Below are positions 15,201-28,863 of a stretch of DNA of 64,000 nt, piece by piece (positions within the stretch are counted from its first letter, which is position 1; each line of letters opens with the position of its first letter). The stretch comes from Burkholderia anthina. Lineage in GTDB: Bacteria > Pseudomonadota > Gammaproteobacteria > Burkholderiales > Burkholderiaceae. The notes beneath the pieces were generated by a model. It was not told where the DNA came from and searched no databases. It was given only the letters and a program-made list of their open reading frames with translations. A program made the translations under genes and the position numbers. The DNA lies in assembly GCF_001547525.1 (NCBI RefSeq), contig NZ_CM003768.1, positions 1 through 64,000 of the forward strand, given 5' to 3'.

Positions 15201-16509
15201 GCAGATCGTCATTTCCCGTTCGGGCGAGGCGATGATCACCGACGACTTCGGTCGCGAGCGCGAGCGTCACAAAGTGCCGTACGGCGCGACGCTGCTGCAG
15301 CTCGACGGCGCGACCATCAAGGCCGGCACGCAGCTCGCCACGTGGGATCCGCTGACGCGCCCGATCATCACCGAGTACGGTGGTACGGTGAAGTTCGAGA
15401 ACGTCGAGGAAGGCGTGACCGTCGCGAAGCAGATCGACGACGTGACGGGCCTGTCGACGCTGGTCGTGATCGACGTGAAGCGCCGCGGTTCGCAGGCTTC
15501 GAAGAGCGTGCGTCCGCAGGTGAAGCTGCTCGACGCGAACGGCGAGGAAGTGAAGATTCCGGGCACGGAGCACGCGGTGCAGATCGGCTTCCAGGTCGGC
15601 GCACTGATCACCGTGAAGGATGGCCAGCAGGTGCAGGTCGGTGAAGTGCTCGCACGTATCCCGACGGAAGCGCAGAAGACGCGTGACATTACCGGCGGTC
15701 TGCCGCGGGTGGCGGAACTGTTCGAAGCGCGTTCGCCGAAGGATGCCGGCATTCTCGCGGAAGTCACCGGTACGACGTCGTTCGGCAAGGACACGAAGGG
15801 CAAGCAGCGTCTCGTCATCACGGACCTCGAGGGCAATCAGCACGAGTTCCTGATCGCGAAGGAAAAGCAGGTTCTGGTTCACGATGCCCAGGTCGTCAAC
15901 AAGGGCGAAATGATCGTGGACGGTCCGGCCGATCCGCACGACATCCTGCGTCTGCAGGGTATCGAGGCGCTGTCGCGCTACATCGTCGACGAAGTGCAGG
16001 ACGTGTACCGTCTGCAGGGCGTGAAGATCAACGACAAGCACATCGAGGTGATCGTTCGCCAGATGCTGCGTCGTGTGCAGATCACCGACAACGGCGATAC
16101 GCGCTTCATCCCGGGCGAACAGGTCGAGCGTTCCGACATGCTGGACGAGAACGATCGCATGATCGCCGAGGGCAAGCGCCCGGCTTCGTACGACAACGTG
16201 CTGCTCGGTATCACGAAGGCTTCGCTGTCGACCGACTCGTTCATCTCCGCGGCATCGTTCCAGGAAACGACCCGCGTGCTGACCGAAGCGGCGATCATGG
16301 GCAAGCGCGACGATCTGCGCGGCCTGAAGGAAAACGTGATCGTCGGCCGTCTGATTCCGGCCGGTACGGGTCTCGCGTTCCACAAGGCACGCAAGGCGAA
16401 GGAATCGTCGGATCGCGAGCGTTTCGACCAGATCGCCGCGGAAGAGGCATTCGACTTCGGCACGCCGAGCGCGCCGGCGGAAGAGCCGCAACACCCGGCA
16501 GCCGAGTAA
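12268..16509 (+). CDS. rpoC: RNA polymerase subunit beta prime
   Basis: The 1413-residue beta' subunit carries the catalytic Mg-binding motif NADFDGDQ at 458-465. The N-terminal zinc finger has [19 protein letters not shown] at about 70-88. The second zinc site, with [16 protein letters not shown], starts near residue 893. Length is normal for the family. A strong terminator lies 48 bp after the stop, ending the rplKAJL-rpoBC unit. Confidence 0.99.
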   Translation: MKALLDLFKQVQQEEVFDAIKIGLASPDKIRSWSFGEVKKPETINYRTFKPERDGLFCAKIFGPIKDYECLCGKYKRLKHRGVICEKCGVEVTLAKVRRERMGHIELASPVAHIWFLKSLPSRLGMVLDMTLRDIERVLYFEAYVVIEPGMTPLKARQIMTEEDYYNKVEEYGDEFRAEMGAEGVRELLRAINIDEQVETLRTELKNTGSEAKIKKYAKRLKVLEAFQRSGIKPEWMILEVLPVLPPELRPLVPLDGGRFATSDLNDLYRRVINRNNRLKRLLELKAPEIIVRNEKRMLQEAVDSLLDNGRRGKAMTGANKRPLKSLADMIKGKGGRFRQNLLGKRVDYSGRSVIVVGPTLKLHQCGLPKLMALELFKPFIFNKLEVMGVATTIKAAKKEVENQTPVVWDILEEVIREHPVMLNRAPTLHRLGIQAFEPVLIEGKAIQLHPLVCAAFNADFDGDQMAVHVPLSLEAQMEARTLMLASNNVLFPANGDPSIVPSQDIVLGLYYATREAINGKGEGLSFTGVSEVIRAYENKEVELASRVNVRITEMVRNEDTSEGAPEFVPKITLYATTVGRAILSEILPHGLPFSVLNKPLKKKEISRLINTAFRKCGLRATVVFADQLMQSGFRLATRAGISICVDDMLVPPQKETIVGDAAKKVKEYDRQYMSGLVTAQERYNNVVDIWSATSEAVGKAMMEQLSTEPVIDRDGNETRQESFNSIYMMADSGARGSAVQIRQLAGMRGLMAKPDGSIIETPITANFREGLNVLQYFISTHGARKGLADTALKTANSGYLTRRLVDVTQDLVVVEDDCGTSNGVAMKALVEGGEVVEALRDRILGRVAVADVVNPETQETLYESGTLLDETAVEEIERLGIDEVRVRTPLTCETRYGLCAACYGRDLGRGSLVNVGEAVGVIAAQSIGEPGTQLTMRTFHIGGAASRAAVASSVEAKSNGIVRFTATMRYVTNAKGEQIVISRSGEAMITDDFGRERERHKVPYGATLLQLDGATIKAGTQLATWDPLTRPIITEYGGTVKFENVEEGVTVAKQIDDVTGLSTLVVIDVKRRGSQASKSVRPQVKLLDANGEEVKIPGTEHAVQIGFQVGALITVKDGQQVQVGEVLARIPTEAQKTRDITGGLPRVAELFEARSPKDAGILAEVTGTTSFGKDTKGKQRLVITDLEGNQHEFLIAKEKQVLVHDAQVVNKGEMIVDGPADPHDILRLQGIEALSRYIVDEVQDVYRLQGVKINDKHIEVIVRQMLRRVQITDNGDTRFIPGEQVERSDMLDENDRMIAEGKRPASYDNVLLGITKASLSTDSFISAASFQETTRVLTEAAIMGKRDDLRGLKENVIVGRLIPAGTGLAFHKARKAKESSDRERFDQIAAEEAFDFGTPSAPAEEPQHPAAE

Positions 16510-16557
16510 GCGCGGGGCGGCGCAAGCCGCGTTGCCTTGCTATCATCGCTGTCACCG

Positions 16558-16589
16558 AAACCGCCCGGTTCTGCCGGGCGGTTTTTTTT
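16558..16589 (+). terminator. Terminator after rpoC
   Basis: AAACCGCCCGG and CCGGGCGGTTT pair around a TTCTG-type loop, followed by eight T. This is a textbook rho-independent terminator 48 nt after rpoC. Confidence 0.93.
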
Positions 16590-16786
16590 GTCCTTCGTTC
16601 ACGCGCATGACGCGCCTGTGCCGCGCCGGCGCATGCTCCGCGATCGCCTTCGGCATGGCGGCGACAGGCATCGTGATGCACGCGAAAGAACCCTGACCGA
16701 ATGGCCAACATCCTGCGATTCGCCACGCGTCGCGCGAGCGGGTTGTTAAAATTGCGGTCATCGCTCAGCCGTCCCTGGTCTCATTC

Positions 16787-18634
16787 ATGTCCCGCGCCCT
16801 CGAAATACTCGACGAAGTCTTTGGTTATTCCGCCTTTCGCGGCCAGCAGGGCGAGATCGTCGAGCACGTCGCCGGCGGCGGCGATTGCCTCGTGCTGATG
16901 CCCACGGGCGGCGGCAAGTCGCTGTGCTACCAGATTCCCGCGCTGCTGCGCCGCGAGGCCGGGCAGGGCGCCGGCATCGTCGTGTCGCCGCTGATCGCGC
17001 TGATGCAGGATCAGGTCGCCGCATTGAGCGAAGTCGGCGTGCGCGCGGCCTACCTGAATTCGACACTGTCGGGCGCCGAGGCGGCGGCCACCGAGCGCGC
17101 GCTGCGCGAAGGTGAAATCGACCTGCTGTACGTCGCGCCGGAGCGGTTGATGACGGGGCGCTTCCTCGACCTGCTCGAGCGCGCGAAGATCGGGCTGTTC
17201 GCGATCGACGAAGCGCACTGCGTGTCGCAATGGGGGCACGATTTCCGTCCGGAATACATCCTGCTGTCGGTGCTGCACGAGCGCTTCCCGTCGGTGCCGC
17301 GCATCGCGCTGACCGCCACGGCCGACGCGATCACGCGCGACGAGATCATCCATCGGCTCGCGCTCGACGACGCACGCGTGTTCGTGTCGAGCTTCGACCG
17401 CCCGAACATCCGCTACCGGATCGTCGAAAAGGACAACGCGCGCTCGCAACTGCTCGACTTCATCCGCGCCGAACACACGAATGCCGACGGCACGACGGAT
17501 GCGGGCGTCGTCTACTGCCTGTCGCGCCGCAAGGTCGAGGAAACGGCCGAATGGCTGAAGGCGCAGGGCGTGCGCGCGCTGCCGTATCACGCGGGGATGG
17601 AGTTCGAGGTGCGGCAGAAGCACCAGGAAATGTTCCAGCGCGAGGAAGGCATCGTGATGTGCGCGACGATCGCGTTCGGCATGGGTATCGACAAGCCCGA
17701 CGTGCGCTTCGTTGCCCACCTCGATTTGCCGAAGAGCGTCGAAGGCTACTATCAGGAGACCGGCCGCGCGGGCCGCGACGGGATGCCCGCGAACGCGTGG
17801 ATGGCGTATGGCCTCGGCGACGTCGTCCAGCAGCGCAAGATGATCGACGAGTCGGATGCGGACGACGCCCACAAGCGCGTGCAGACGTCGAAGCTCGACG
17901 CGCTGCTCGGATTGTGCGAGACGATCTCGTGCCGCCGCGTGCGGCTGCTGAACTACTTCGGCGAGGCGAGCCAGCCGTGCGGCAACTGCGACACGTGCCT
18001 GGAGCCGCCCGATTCATGGGACGCGACGCGCGAGGCGCAGATGGCGCTGTCGTGCGTGTTCCGCGCGCAGCGCGCGAGCGGCTTCAACTTCGGCGCGAGC
18101 CATCTGATCGAGATCCTGCGCGGCGGCCGCACCGAGAAGGTGCTGCAGCGCGGCCATGACCAGTTGAGCACGTTCGGTATCGGCGCGTCGCTGTCCGAGC
18201 CCGAGTGGCGCGCGATTTTCCGGCAACTGGTCGCGTACGGCTACCTGGCGGTCGACCATGGCGGCTTCGGCGCGCTGGTGCTCACCGAGGCCGCGAAGCC
18301 GGTGCTGAAGAACGAGGAAAAGGTCACGCTGCGCCGCTACGTGAAGCCGCAGCGCACGCGCCAGTCGTCGAGCCGCAGCGGCACGCGGGTCGACCCGACG
18401 GCCGGCATGGGCGCTCGCGAGCGCGCACGCTGGGACGCGCTGCGTGCGTGGCGCGCGGAAACCGCGAAGACGGACGGCGTGCCCGCCTACGTGATCTTCC
18501 ACGACGCGACGCTCGCCGAAATCGCGCGCAACGCGCCGGAGACGATCGACGACCTGCGTCACATTCCTGGCATGGGCGTGCGCAAGCTCGAGCGCTTCGG
18601 CGACGAGATCATCGACGTCGTCGAATCGGCGTGA
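16787..18634 (+). CDS. recQ: ATP-dependent DNA helicase RecQ
   Basis: A 615-residue 3'-5' helicase of recombination and replication-fork repair. The Walker A motif PTGGGKS is at 39-45 and the DEAH box at 141-144. The helicase C domain ends near [11 protein letters not shown] zinc-binding region with four cysteines (CETISC ... CGNCDTC) follows at about 374-397, then the winged helix, and an HRDC domain fills about 525-610. It stands alone between the rpoBC terminator and the str promoter. The 277 bp upstream show only weak promoter-like sequence (TAAAAT at 16747). Confidence 0.98.
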   Translation: MSRALEILDEVFGYSAFRGQQGEIVEHVAGGGDCLVLMPTGGGKSLCYQIPALLRREAGQGAGIVVSPLIALMQDQVAALSEVGVRAAYLNSTLSGAEAAATERALREGEIDLLYVAPERLMTGRFLDLLERAKIGLFAIDEAHCVSQWGHDFRPEYILLSVLHERFPSVPRIALTATADAITRDEIIHRLALDDARVFVSSFDRPNIRYRIVEKDNARSQLLDFIRAEHTNADGTTDAGVVYCLSRRKVEETAEWLKAQGVRALPYHAGMEFEVRQKHQEMFQREEGIVMCATIAFGMGIDKPDVRFVAHLDLPKSVEGYYQETGRAGRDGMPANAWMAYGLGDVVQQRKMIDESDADDAHKRVQTSKLDALLGLCETISCRRVRLLNYFGEASQPCGNCDTCLEPPDSWDATREAQMALSCVFRAQRASGFNFGASHLIEILRGGRTEKVLQRGHDQLSTFGIGASLSEPEWRAIFRQLVAYGYLAVDHGGFGALVLTEAAKPVLKNEEKVTLRRYVKPQRTRQSSSRSGTRVDPTAGMGARERARWDALRAWRAETAKTDGVPAYVIFHDATLAEIARNAPETIDDLRHIPGMGVRKLERFGDEIIDVVESA

Positions 18635-18692
18635 CACAGGGTTCTGACCCCTTGCATAGGCCGCGCGGTCGGCCGGCAAATCACGCAAGCCG

Positions 18693-18722
18693 TTGACTTA
18701 GTTGGTATTTCCGGAATATCAT
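18693..18722 (+). promoter_or_regulatory. str operon promoter
   Basis: TTGACT (18693-18698) and TATCAT (18717-18722) are 18 bp apart, 138 bp upstream of rpsL. The leader between them and rpsL has no gene. Confidence 0.65.
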
Positions 18723-18859
18723 GTTGGGTTCCGGTATTCGGAGGCCGCGTCGCGTTCGAAAGTTCGCGCCCGATCCGCCGGTTCGGAAGTCAACTGTGCG
18801 TCGATTCTCGCTTTGCCCGAAATCGATGTGCAGATTTTGTTCAATTTCAGGAATAAACA

Positions 18860-19240
18860 ATGCCAACCATCAACCAACTGGTTCGCAAAGGCCGTCAGTC
18901 GGAAACGACGAAGAGCAAGAGCCCGGCCCTGCAGGACTGCCCCCAGCGTCGCGGCGTGTGCACCCGTGTGTACACGACGACGCCGAAGAAGCCGAACTCG
19001 GCACTCCGTAAGGTCGCCAAGGTTCGTCTGACGAACGGCTTCGAAGTGATTTCGTACATCGGCGGTGAAGGCCACAACCTGCAGGAACACTCGGTTGTGC
19101 TGATCCGCGGCGGCCGTGTGAAGGACTTGCCGGGTGTGCGTTACCACATGGTTCGCGGCTCGCTGGATACCCAGGGCGTCAAGGACCGTAAGCAAGCGCG
19201 CTCGAAGTACGGCGCGAAGCGTGCAAAGGCTGCCAAGTAA
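18860..19240 (+). CDS. rpsL: 30S ribosomal protein S12
   Basis: A 126-residue protein of the decoding centre. The conserved [15 protein letters not shown] segment (41-55) has both lysines of the streptomycin-sensitive form, and [12 protein letters not shown] is intact, so no known streptomycin-resistance change is seen. It is the first gene of the str operon. A 172-bp gap to rpsG holds no gene; in E. coli the S7 autoregulatory target lies in this interval. Confidence 0.99.
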
Positions 19241-19412
19241 GCAGTTTTTGATCAGGGATCGCCGCAGGGCGGTCGAGGCGGGAGTGCCGGATTGCCGGTG
19301 CTGTCGAGTAAGTGGTCACCCGGCCAAGCTGGTTAGTCGTGAAGATGTGATCGGGTTTGTTGGTGGCCGCGGAGCTGAATCCAGCTCCAACTGAACAAGT
19401 AAAGGAAGAATC

Positions 19413-19883
19413 ATGCCGCGTCGTCGCGAAGTCCCCAAGCGGGAAGTGTTGCCGGATCCGAAGTTCGGCAACGTTGATGTTGCCAAGTTCATGAACATGC
19501 TGATGCTGTCCGGCAAGAAGTCGGTCGCAGAGCGCATCGTTTATGGCGCATTCGAACAAATCCAGACCAAGGGTGGCAAGGACCCGCTGGAAGTGTTCAC
19601 GGTTGCGCTCAACAACGTGAAGCCGGTGGTCGAAGTGAAGAGCCGTCGCGTTGGTGGTGCCAACTATCAAGTTCCGGTCGAAGTGCGCCCGTCGCGTCGT
19701 ATGGCATTGGCGATGCGCTGGCTGCGTGAGGCTGCGAAGAAGCGCAGCGAGAAGTCGATGGCCCTGCGCCTGGCAGGTGAACTCTCCGAAGCGGCCGAAG
19801 GCCGTGGCGGCGCGATGAAGAAGCGCGACGAAGTTCACCGCATGGCAGAAGCCAACCGCGCGTTCTCGCATTTCCGTTTCTAA
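19413..19883 (+). CDS. rpsG: 30S ribosomal protein S7
   Basis: A 156-residue primary binder of the 3' domain of 16S rRNA and assembly initiator of the 30S head. It begins [17 protein letters not shown], with the family segment [13 protein letters not shown] near 28-40. A GGAAG site precedes ATG 19413. In E. coli S7 represses its own operon. Confidence 0.99.
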   Translation: MPRRREVPKREVLPDPKFGNVDVAKFMNMLMLSGKKSVAERIVYGAFEQIQTKGGKDPLEVFTVALNNVKPVVEVKSRRVGGANYQVPVEVRPSRRMALAMRWLREAAKKRSEKSMALRLAGELSEAAEGRGGAMKKRDEVHRMAEANRAFSHFRF

Positions 19884-19916
19884 GCGCCTGGCTGGGCTGT
19901 TTGCGGAAATAAATTC

Positions 19917-19948
19917 CGGGCGGGTGCGCTTTTCAGGCGCCTCGCCCG
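19917..19948 (+). other. Hairpin between rpsG and fusA
   Basis: CGGGCG pairs with CGCCCG, with an inner GCGC/GCGC stem, followed by TTTGTGTTG. It is weakly terminator-like and may reduce read-through or protect the rpsG message; the role is inferred. Confidence 0.45.
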
Positions 19949-20006
19949 TTTGTGTTGAGGCGTGATGCGGCAAGGCTGCATCACGTCATCCCAGTAGAGG
20001 ATCAAA

Positions 20007-22109
<2,103 letters not shown>

Positions 22110-22151
22110 ATCTGTAGCTCTCAATCGATTATTTTTTGAAAGAAGAGAATC

Positions 22152-23342
<1,191 letters not shown>

Positions 23343-23406
23343 TATCGACGATCCGCGGATCCCTCCGGGGTCCGCGATTCCGCGGTAAGCAGCTGCGTAC
23401 CGTCGA

Positions 23407-23442
23407 AACCGGGTGTCCAGTTCGATCTGGCACCCGGTTTTT
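23407..23442 (+). terminator. str operon terminator
   Basis: AACCGGGTG(T)CCAG and CTGG(-)CACCCGGTT pair around TTCGAT and are followed by TTT. It is a strong rho-independent terminator 65 nt after tuf, separating the str from the S10 operon. Confidence 0.88.
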
Positions 23443-23466
23443 CCTTGTGGCGTACGAAGCGCTGCA

Positions 23467-23507
23467 TTGACAAACGCGCACCACCACCGCGAATTTTCGT
23501 GTAGAAT
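23467..23507 (+). promoter_or_regulatory. Promoter-like elements before rpsJ
   Basis: A perfect TTGACA (23467-23472) and a TAGAAT (23502-23507) are present but 29 bp apart, so they cannot form one standard promoter. TAGAAT lies in an inverted repeat CCGCGA...TCGCGG. The S10 operon must start near here because a terminator lies just upstream; which hexamer is used is open. Confidence 0.45.
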
Positions 23508-23629
23508 CGCGGGCTTAGCAGTGGAAGTACCGTCCGGAACCTGATGCTTCGCTCCCCGCTGGCGTCATGTTTCACGTTCTTTTAGTGTCCGGCGATGCAA
23601 CATCGCCTCGCTCTTTTCAAGGAATTGTC

Positions 23630-23941
23630 ATGCAGCAACAGAAAATCCGCATTCGCCTGAAGGCTTTCGACTATCGTCTGATCGATCAATCGGCCGCCGA
23701 AATCGTCGATACCGCGAAGCGGACTGGCGCAATCGTCCGTGGCCCGGTGCCGCTGCCGACGCGCATTCAGCGTTTTGACATCCTGCGTTCGCCGCACGTC
23801 AACAAGACGTCGCGCGATCAGCTCGAAATCCGTACCCACCAGCGCCTGATGGACATCGTCGATCCGACGGACAAGACCGTCGATGCGCTGATGAAGCTCG
23901 ATCTGCCGGCTGGCGTCGACGTGGAAATCAAGCTGCAGTAA
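23630..23941 (+). CDS. rpsJ: 30S ribosomal protein S10
   Basis: A 103-residue protein of the 30S head; with NusB it is also part of the antitermination complex. It starts [19 protein letters not shown] at ATG 23630 behind an AAGGA site; an upstream ATG at 23567 would add unrelated residues. The flexible ribosome-binding loop region [17 protein letters not shown] (here [15 protein letters not shown]) is intact. It opens the S10 operon. Confidence 0.98.
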   Translation: MQQQKIRIRLKAFDYRLIDQSAAEIVDTAKRTGAIVRGPVPLPTRIQRFDILRSPHVNKTSRDQLEIRTHQRLMDIVDPTDKTVDALMKLDLPAGVDVEIKLQ

Positions 23942-23991
23942 GGCTTCCAGCGCCGCCCGGCGTGCCGGGCGGCGCTAAGTCTTTGTATTGC

Positions 23992-24020
23992 TTGCGGAAA
24001 TCGCAGAGTCGGGCTATACT
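23992..24020 (+). promoter_or_regulatory. Possible promoter before rplC
   Basis: TTGCGG (23992-23997) and TATACT (24015-24020) are 17 bp apart, in a 178-bp gap between rpsJ and rplC. A GC-rich hairpin at about 23950-23976 lies just upstream. It may give the rest of the operon its own start, apart from rpsJ. Confidence 0.55.
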
Positions 24021-24119
24021 GCTTGGCTTTTCGCGTATTCGCGTAAAAAAGCTGGGCCTTGCGTGCCCGGCATTTTGTAAATCAGCCCCGACCAATCGCA
24101 GTCGGGAATGGAGAAAATG

Positions 24120-24770
24120 ATGAGCCTTGGACTCGTAGGTCGCAAGGTTGGCATGACCCGTATCTTCACGGCGGAAGGGGATTCGATTCCCGTCACCGTG
24201 CTGGACGTGTCGGACAACCGCGTGACGCAGATCAAGACTGTTGAAACCGACGGCTACACGGCCGTGCAGGTTGCATTCGGCTCCCGCCGCGCATCGCGCG
24301 TGACGAAGCCGCTGGCAGGTCATCTCGCCAAAGCCGGTGTCGAAGCCGGTGAAATCCTCAAGGAATTCCGCATTGACGCGGCCAAGGCAGCCGAGCTGTC
24401 GAATGGCGCCGTGGTCGGTGCAGATCTTTTCGAAGTGGGCCAGAAGGTCGACGTGCAAGGCGTGTCGATCGGTAAGGGCTACGCCGGTACGATCAAGCGT
24501 TACAACTTCTCCTCCGGCCGTGCCACGCACGGTAACTCGCGCTCGCACAACGTGCCGGGCTCGATCGGTATGGCGCAGGATCCGGGTCGTGTTTTCCCGG
24601 GTAAACGCATGACGGGTCACATGGGTGACGTGACGGTGACGGTGCAGAACCTCGAAATCGCTCGTATCGACGCAGAGCGCAAGCTGCTGCTCGTGAAGGG
24701 TGCGATTCCGGGCGCGAAGGGCGGCAAGGTCTTCGTGACGCCGGCCGTCAAGACCAAGGGGGCGAAATAA
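24120..24770 (+). CDS. rplC: 50S ribosomal protein L3
   Basis: A 216-residue protein that helps nucleate 50S assembly near the peptidyl-transferase centre. Three in-frame ATGs (24108, 24117, 24120) are available; ATG 24120 gives the standard [16 protein letters not shown] start. The [20 protein letters not shown] region near 140-159 includes the Gln that is methylated in E. coli. rplD overlaps its stop codon (TAATG). Confidence 0.97.
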   Translation: MSLGLVGRKVGMTRIFTAEGDSIPVTVLDVSDNRVTQIKTVETDGYTAVQVAFGSRRASRVTKPLAGHLAKAGVEAGEILKEFRIDAAKAAELSNGAVVGADLFEVGQKVDVQGVSIGKGYAGTIKRYNFSSGRATHGNSRSHNVPGSIGMAQDPGRVFPGKRMTGHMGDVTVTVQNLEIARIDAERKLLLVKGAIPGAKGGKVFVTPAVKTKGAK

Positions 24771-25390
24771 TGGAACTCAAGCTCCTGAACGAAAATGGTC
24801 AGGAAGGTGCAGTGGTCAACGCATCGGACGTCGTGTTCGGTCGTGACTACAACGAAGCGCTGATCCACCAGGTCGTCGTCGCTTACCAGGCGAATGCTCG
24901 CCAGGGTAACCGCGCACAGAAGGACCGTGAGCAAGTCAAGCACACGACCAAGAAGCCGTGGCGCCAGAAGGGTACGGGCCGCGCTCGTGCCGGTATGTCG
25001 TCGAGCCCGCTGTGGCGTGGCGGTGGTCGTATCTTCCCGAATTCGCCGGAAGAAAACTTCTCGCACAAGGTCAACAAGAAGATGCATCGCGCAGGTCTCT
25101 GCTCGATCTTCTCGCAGCTGGCCCGTGAAGGCCGTCTGTCGGTCGTCGAGGACATCATCCTCGAAGCGCCGAAGACCAAGCTGCTGGCCGACAAATTCAA
25201 GACCATGGGTCTCGACTCCGTTCTGATCATCACGGACACGGTCGACGAGAACCTGTACCTGGCTTCGCGCAACCTGCCGCACGTGGCGATTGTCGAGCCG
25301 CGCTACGCTGACCCGCTGTCGCTGATCTACTTCAAGAAAGTGCTGGTCACGAAGGCTGCGGTCGCCCAGATCGAGGAGTTGCTGTCATGA
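24770..25390 (+). CDS. rplD: 50S ribosomal protein L4
   Basis: A 206-residue protein whose long loop lines the peptide exit tunnel. The loop residues [17 protein letters not shown] (about 61-77) are conserved, including positions changed in macrolide-resistant mutants elsewhere. In E. coli L4 represses the S10 operon; no matching leader is identified here. It overlaps rplC by one base and rplW by four. Confidence 0.98.
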
Positions 25391-25701
25391 GCGAGATTCG
25401 CAAGAACGATCATCGTTTGATGCAGGTCCTGCTCGCACCGGTGATCTCGGAAAAGGCGACGCTGGTTGCCGACAAGAACGAGCAAGTCGTGTTCGAAGTC
25501 GCACCGGATGCCACGAAGCAGGAAGTGAAGGCGGCTGTCGAGCTGCTGTTCAAGGTTGAAGTTGATTCGGTCAACGTGCTGGTGCAGAAGGGCAAGCAAA
25601 AGCGCTTCGGCCGTTCGATGGGCCGCCGCAAGGACGTGAAGAAGGCGTACGTTTGCCTGAAGCCCGGCCAGGAAATCAACTTTGAAGCGGAGGCCAAGTA
25701 A
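25387..25701 (+). CDS. rplW: 50S ribosomal protein L23
   Basis: A 104-residue protein at the exit of the peptide tunnel, docking site for trigger factor and signal recognition particle. It begins [25 protein letters not shown] and has the family loop around [21 protein letters not shown] 25387 overlaps the rplD stop as ATGA, a sign of coupled translation. Confidence 0.98.
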
Positions 25702-25703
25702 TC

Positions 25704-26531
25704 ATGGCAATCGTGAAAGTTAAGCCGACATCGCCGGGTCGCCGCGCGATGGTCAAGGTGGTCAACAAGAACCTGCACCAGGGCAAGCCGTACGCGGCAC
25801 TGCTCGACTCGCAGAGCTCGACCGCCGGCCGTAACAACAACGGTCGTATCACCACGCGTCACAAGGGTGGTGGTCACAAGCAGCACTACCGTATCGTCGA
25901 TTTCCGTCGCACGAAGGATGGCATCCCGGCAAAGGTCGAGCGTCTCGAGTACGACCCGAACCGTAGCGCGAACATCGCGCTGGTGCTCTACGCAGACGGC
26001 GAACGTCGCTACATCATCGCCCCGAAGGGCCTGACCGTCGGCCAACAGCTGATGTCGGGTTCGGAAGCGCCGATCCGTGCAGGCAACACGCTGCCGATCC
26101 GCAACATTCCGGTCGGTACGACGATCCACTGCATCGAGATGCTGCCGGGCAAGGGCGCGCAAATGGCGCGTTCGGCTGGCACGTCGGCCATGCTGCTGGC
26201 ACGTGAAGGCGTCTACGCGCAGGTTCGTCTGCGTTCGGGCGAAATCCGCCGCGTGCACATCGAGTGCCGTGCAACGATCGGTGAAGTCGGCAACGAAGAG
26301 CATAGCCTGCGCCAGATCGGCAAGGCTGGCGCGAACCGCTGGCGCGGTATCCGCCCGACGGTGCGTGGCGTTGCGATGAACCCGGTCGATCACCCGCACG
26401 GTGGTGGTGAGGGCAAGACGGCTGCAGGTCGCGACCCGGTGAGCCCGTGGGGTACGCCGGCTAAGGGTTACCGCACCCGCAGCAACAAGCGCACGACGAC
26501 GATGATCGTCCAGCGCCGTCACAAGCGTTAA
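25704..26531 (+). CDS. rplB: 50S ribosomal protein L2
   Basis: A 275-residue protein needed for subunit joining and peptidyl transfer. The family signature [13 protein letters not shown] near residues 225-237 contains the conserved histidine important for activity. The basic C-terminus is complete. It starts two bases after rplW. Confidence 0.99.
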   Translation: MAIVKVKPTSPGRRAMVKVVNKNLHQGKPYAALLDSQSSTAGRNNNGRITTRHKGGGHKQHYRIVDFRRTKDGIPAKVERLEYDPNRSANIALVLYADGERRYIIAPKGLTVGQQLMSGSEAPIRAGNTLPIRNIPVGTTIHCIEMLPGKGAQMARSAGTSAMLLAREGVYAQVRLRSGEIRRVHIECRATIGEVGNEEHSLRQIGKAGANRWRGIRPTVRGVAMNPVDHPHGGGEGKTAAGRDPVSPWGTPAKGYRTRSNKRTTTMIVQRRHKR

Positions 26532-26541
26532 GGAGTAGGCA

Positions 26542-26817
26542 ATGGCACGTTCTGTAAAAAAAGGTCCGTTCTGCGACGCCCATTTGCTGAAGAAAGTTGA
26601 GGCGGCTGCAGCTTCGCGCGACAAAAAGCCGATCAAGACCTGGTCGCGTCGCTCGACGATTCTGCCGGATTTCATCGGCCTGACGATCGCTGTTCACAAC
26701 GGCCGTCAACACGTTCCGGTGTACATCTCGGAAAACATGGTCGGCCACAAGCTTGGCGAGTTCGCACTGACCCGTACGTTCAAGGGTCACGCGGCCGACA
26801 AGAAGGCCAAGAAATAA
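26542..26817 (+). CDS. rpsS: 30S ribosomal protein S19
   Basis: A 91-residue protein of the 30S head that binds with S13 near the A site. It begins [19 protein letters not shown] and has the signature [19 protein letters not shown] in its centre. It follows rplB by 10 bp with an AAGGAG site. Confidence 0.98.
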
Positions 26818-26829
26818 GGGGCAATCAAG

Positions 26830-27159
26830 ATGGAAGTGAAAGCAATTCATCGCGGTGCCCGCATCTCGGCGCAGAAAACGCGCCTTGTGGCTGACCAGAT
26901 CCGCGGTTTGCCGGTCGACAAGGCGCTGAACGTCCTGACGTTCTCGCCGAAGAAGGCGGCTGGCATCGTGAAGAAGGTTGTGCTGTCGGCAATCGCGAAT
27001 GCGGAGCACAACGAAGGCGCTGATATCGACGAGCTCAAGATCAAGAGCATCTACGTCGACAAGGCTGCATCGCTCAAGCGTTTCACCGCGCGCGCCAAGG
27101 GCCGCGGTAACCGCATCGAGAAGCAATCCTGTCACATCACTGTGACGGTCGGGAATTAA
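26830..27159 (+). CDS. rplV: 50S ribosomal protein L22
   Basis: A 109-residue protein whose beta-hairpin (about 80-100, containing [14 protein letters not shown]) lines the narrow part of the exit tunnel. Length and sequence are normal, and no macrolide-type deletion is seen in the hairpin. It lies 12 bp after rpsS and 11 bp before rpsC. Confidence 0.98.
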
Positions 27160-27170
27160 GGAGCCATACG

Positions 27171-27971
27171 ATGGGACAGAAAATTCATCCGACTGGCTTC
27201 CGCCTGGCTGTCAGCCGCAATTGGGCTTCGCGTTGGTACGCGAACAACAACAATTTCGCGGCGATGCTGCAGGAAGACATCGGTGTTCGTGAATACCTGA
27301 AGAAGAAGCTGAAGAACGCTTCGGTCGGTCGGGTCGTCATCGAGCGTCCGGCGAAGAACGCGCGCATCACGATTTACAGCTCGCGTCCGGGCGTGGTCAT
27401 CGGCAAGAAGGGCGAGGATATCGAACAGCTGAAGACGGAACTGCAACGCCGCATGGGCGTGCCGGTTCACGTCAACATCGAGGAAATCCGCAAGCCGGAA
27501 ACCGATGCTCAGCTGATCGCCGACTCGATCACGCAACAGCTCGAGCGCCGGATCATGTTCCGTCGCGCGATGAAGCGTGCGATGCAGAACGCGATGCGTC
27601 TGGGTGCCCAAGGCATCAAGATCATGAGCGCAGGCCGTCTGAACGGTATCGAAATCGCTCGTACGGAGTGGTATCGCGAAGGTCGCGTGCCGCTTCACAC
27701 GCTGCGTGCTGATATCGACTACGCGACTTCGGAAGCGAAGACGACTTACGGGATCATCGGCGTCAAGGTGTGGGTCTACAAGGGCGATACGCTCGGCCGC
27801 AACGACGCACCGGTGGTGGAAGAAGTAGCCGAAGACAAGCGTCCGCGTCGCAATGCGCGTCCGGGCGACCGTCGTCCGCGCCGTGACGGCGAAGGCGGCG
27901 CTCCGGGTGCTCGTCGTGGCGCACCGCGCCGTGGCGCCGGCAAGCCCGAAGACGGCAAGACTGGAGAATAA
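27171..27971 (+). CDS. rpsC: 30S ribosomal protein S3
   Basis: A 266-residue protein at the mRNA entry of the 30S subunit, with an N-terminal KH domain ([15 protein letters not shown] at about 75-89) and the S3 C-terminal domain. About 45 residues after residue 222 form a low-complexity tail rich in Arg, Gly and Pro ([20 protein letters not shown] and on), longer than the E. coli protein (233 aa). No function is assigned to the tail. Confidence 0.98.
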   Translation: MGQKIHPTGFRLAVSRNWASRWYANNNNFAAMLQEDIGVREYLKKKLKNASVGRVVIERPAKNARITIYSSRPGVVIGKKGEDIEQLKTELQRRMGVPVHVNIEEIRKPETDAQLIADSITQQLERRIMFRRAMKRAMQNAMRLGAQGIKIMSAGRLNGIEIARTEWYREGRVPLHTLRADIDYATSEAKTTYGIIGVKVWVYKGDTLGRNDAPVVEEVAEDKRPRRNARPGDRRPRRDGEGGAPGARRGAPRRGAGKPEDGKTGE

Positions 27972-27973
27972 CG

Positions 27974-28390
27974 ATGCTGCAACCGAAACGCAGAAAGTAT
28001 CGTAAAGAGCAGAAGGGTCGTAACACCGGCAAGGCGACGCGCGGCAACGCAGTGTCGTTCGGTGAATTCGGCCTGAAGGCGATCGGTCGCGGTCGTTTGA
28101 CCGCACGTCAGATTGAAGCGGCGCGTCGTGCAATGACGCGTCACATCAAGCGTGGCGGCCGCATCTGGATCCGGATCTTCCCGGACAAGCCGATTTCGCA
28201 GAAGCCGGCCGAAGTGCGTATGGGTAACGGTAAGGGTAACCCGGAGTACTACGTCGCCGAGATTCAGCCGGGCAAGATGCTCTATGAAATGGACGGCGTA
28301 ACCGAAGAACTGGCACGCGAAGCGTTCCGTCTGGCTGCAGCCAAGCTGCCGCTGAAGACGGCATTCATCGTGCGCCAGCTCGGCGCCTAA
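27974..28390 (+). CDS. rplP: 50S ribosomal protein L16
   Basis: A 138-residue protein at the A-site side of the 50S subunit. It begins [17 protein letters not shown], with the conserved basic loop region [22 protein letters not shown]. It starts two bases after rpsC, so the two are probably translated together. Confidence 0.98.
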   Translation: MLQPKRRKYRKEQKGRNTGKATRGNAVSFGEFGLKAIGRGRLTARQIEAARRAMTRHIKRGGRIWIRIFPDKPISQKPAEVRMGNGKGNPEYYVAEIQPGKMLYEMDGVTEELAREAFRLAAAKLPLKTAFIVRQLGA

Positions 28391-28399
28391 GGAGAAAAC

Positions 28400-28594
28400 A
28401 TGAAGGCTTCCGAACTTCTCCAGAAAGACCAGGCCGCGCTCAACAAGGAGCTGGCGGACCTGCTGAAGGCGCAATTCGGCCTGCGCATGCAACTCGCGAC
28501 CCAGCAGCTCACGAACACGAGCCAGCTGAAGAAGGTTCGTCGCGACATCGCACGTGTGCGGACCGTCATGACTCAGAAGGCGAACCAGAAATGA
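28400..28594 (+). CDS. rpmC: 50S ribosomal protein L29
   Basis: A 64-residue two-helix protein near the tunnel exit, next to L23. It begins [18 protein letters not shown] and contains the family motif around [20 protein letters not shown] site precedes the ATG. Its stop overlaps the rpsQ start as ATGA. Confidence 0.97.
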
Positions 28595-28863
28595 ACGATA
28601 GCGTGAAAACCTCGCTGAAGCGGACGCTGGTCGGTCGGGTCGTCAGCAACAAGATGGACAAGACCGTCACCGTGCTGATCGAGCACCGCGTCAAGCACCC
28701 GATCTACGGCAAGTATGTCGTGCGTTCGAAGAAGTACCACGCGCACGATGAAGCGAACACCTACAACGAAGGCGATCTCGTCGAAATCCAGGAAACGCGT
28801 CCTGTTTCGAAGACGAAGGCCTGGACGGTGTCGCGCCTCGTCGAAGCCGCTCGTGTCATCTAA
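28591..28863 (+). CDS. rpsQ: 30S ribosomal protein S17
   Basis: A 90-residue OB-fold protein that binds 16S rRNA early in assembly. It contains the [19 protein letters not shown] strand region and the [10 protein letters not shown] loop. It overlaps rpmC by four bases and is the last gene of the S10 operon; a 309-bp gap follows. Confidence 0.98.

Noticed and set aside
12286-16494. A 1402-codon open frame on the minus strand opposite rpoC
   Set aside because: Same reason: composition of a shadow frame, and rpoC is certain on the other strand.
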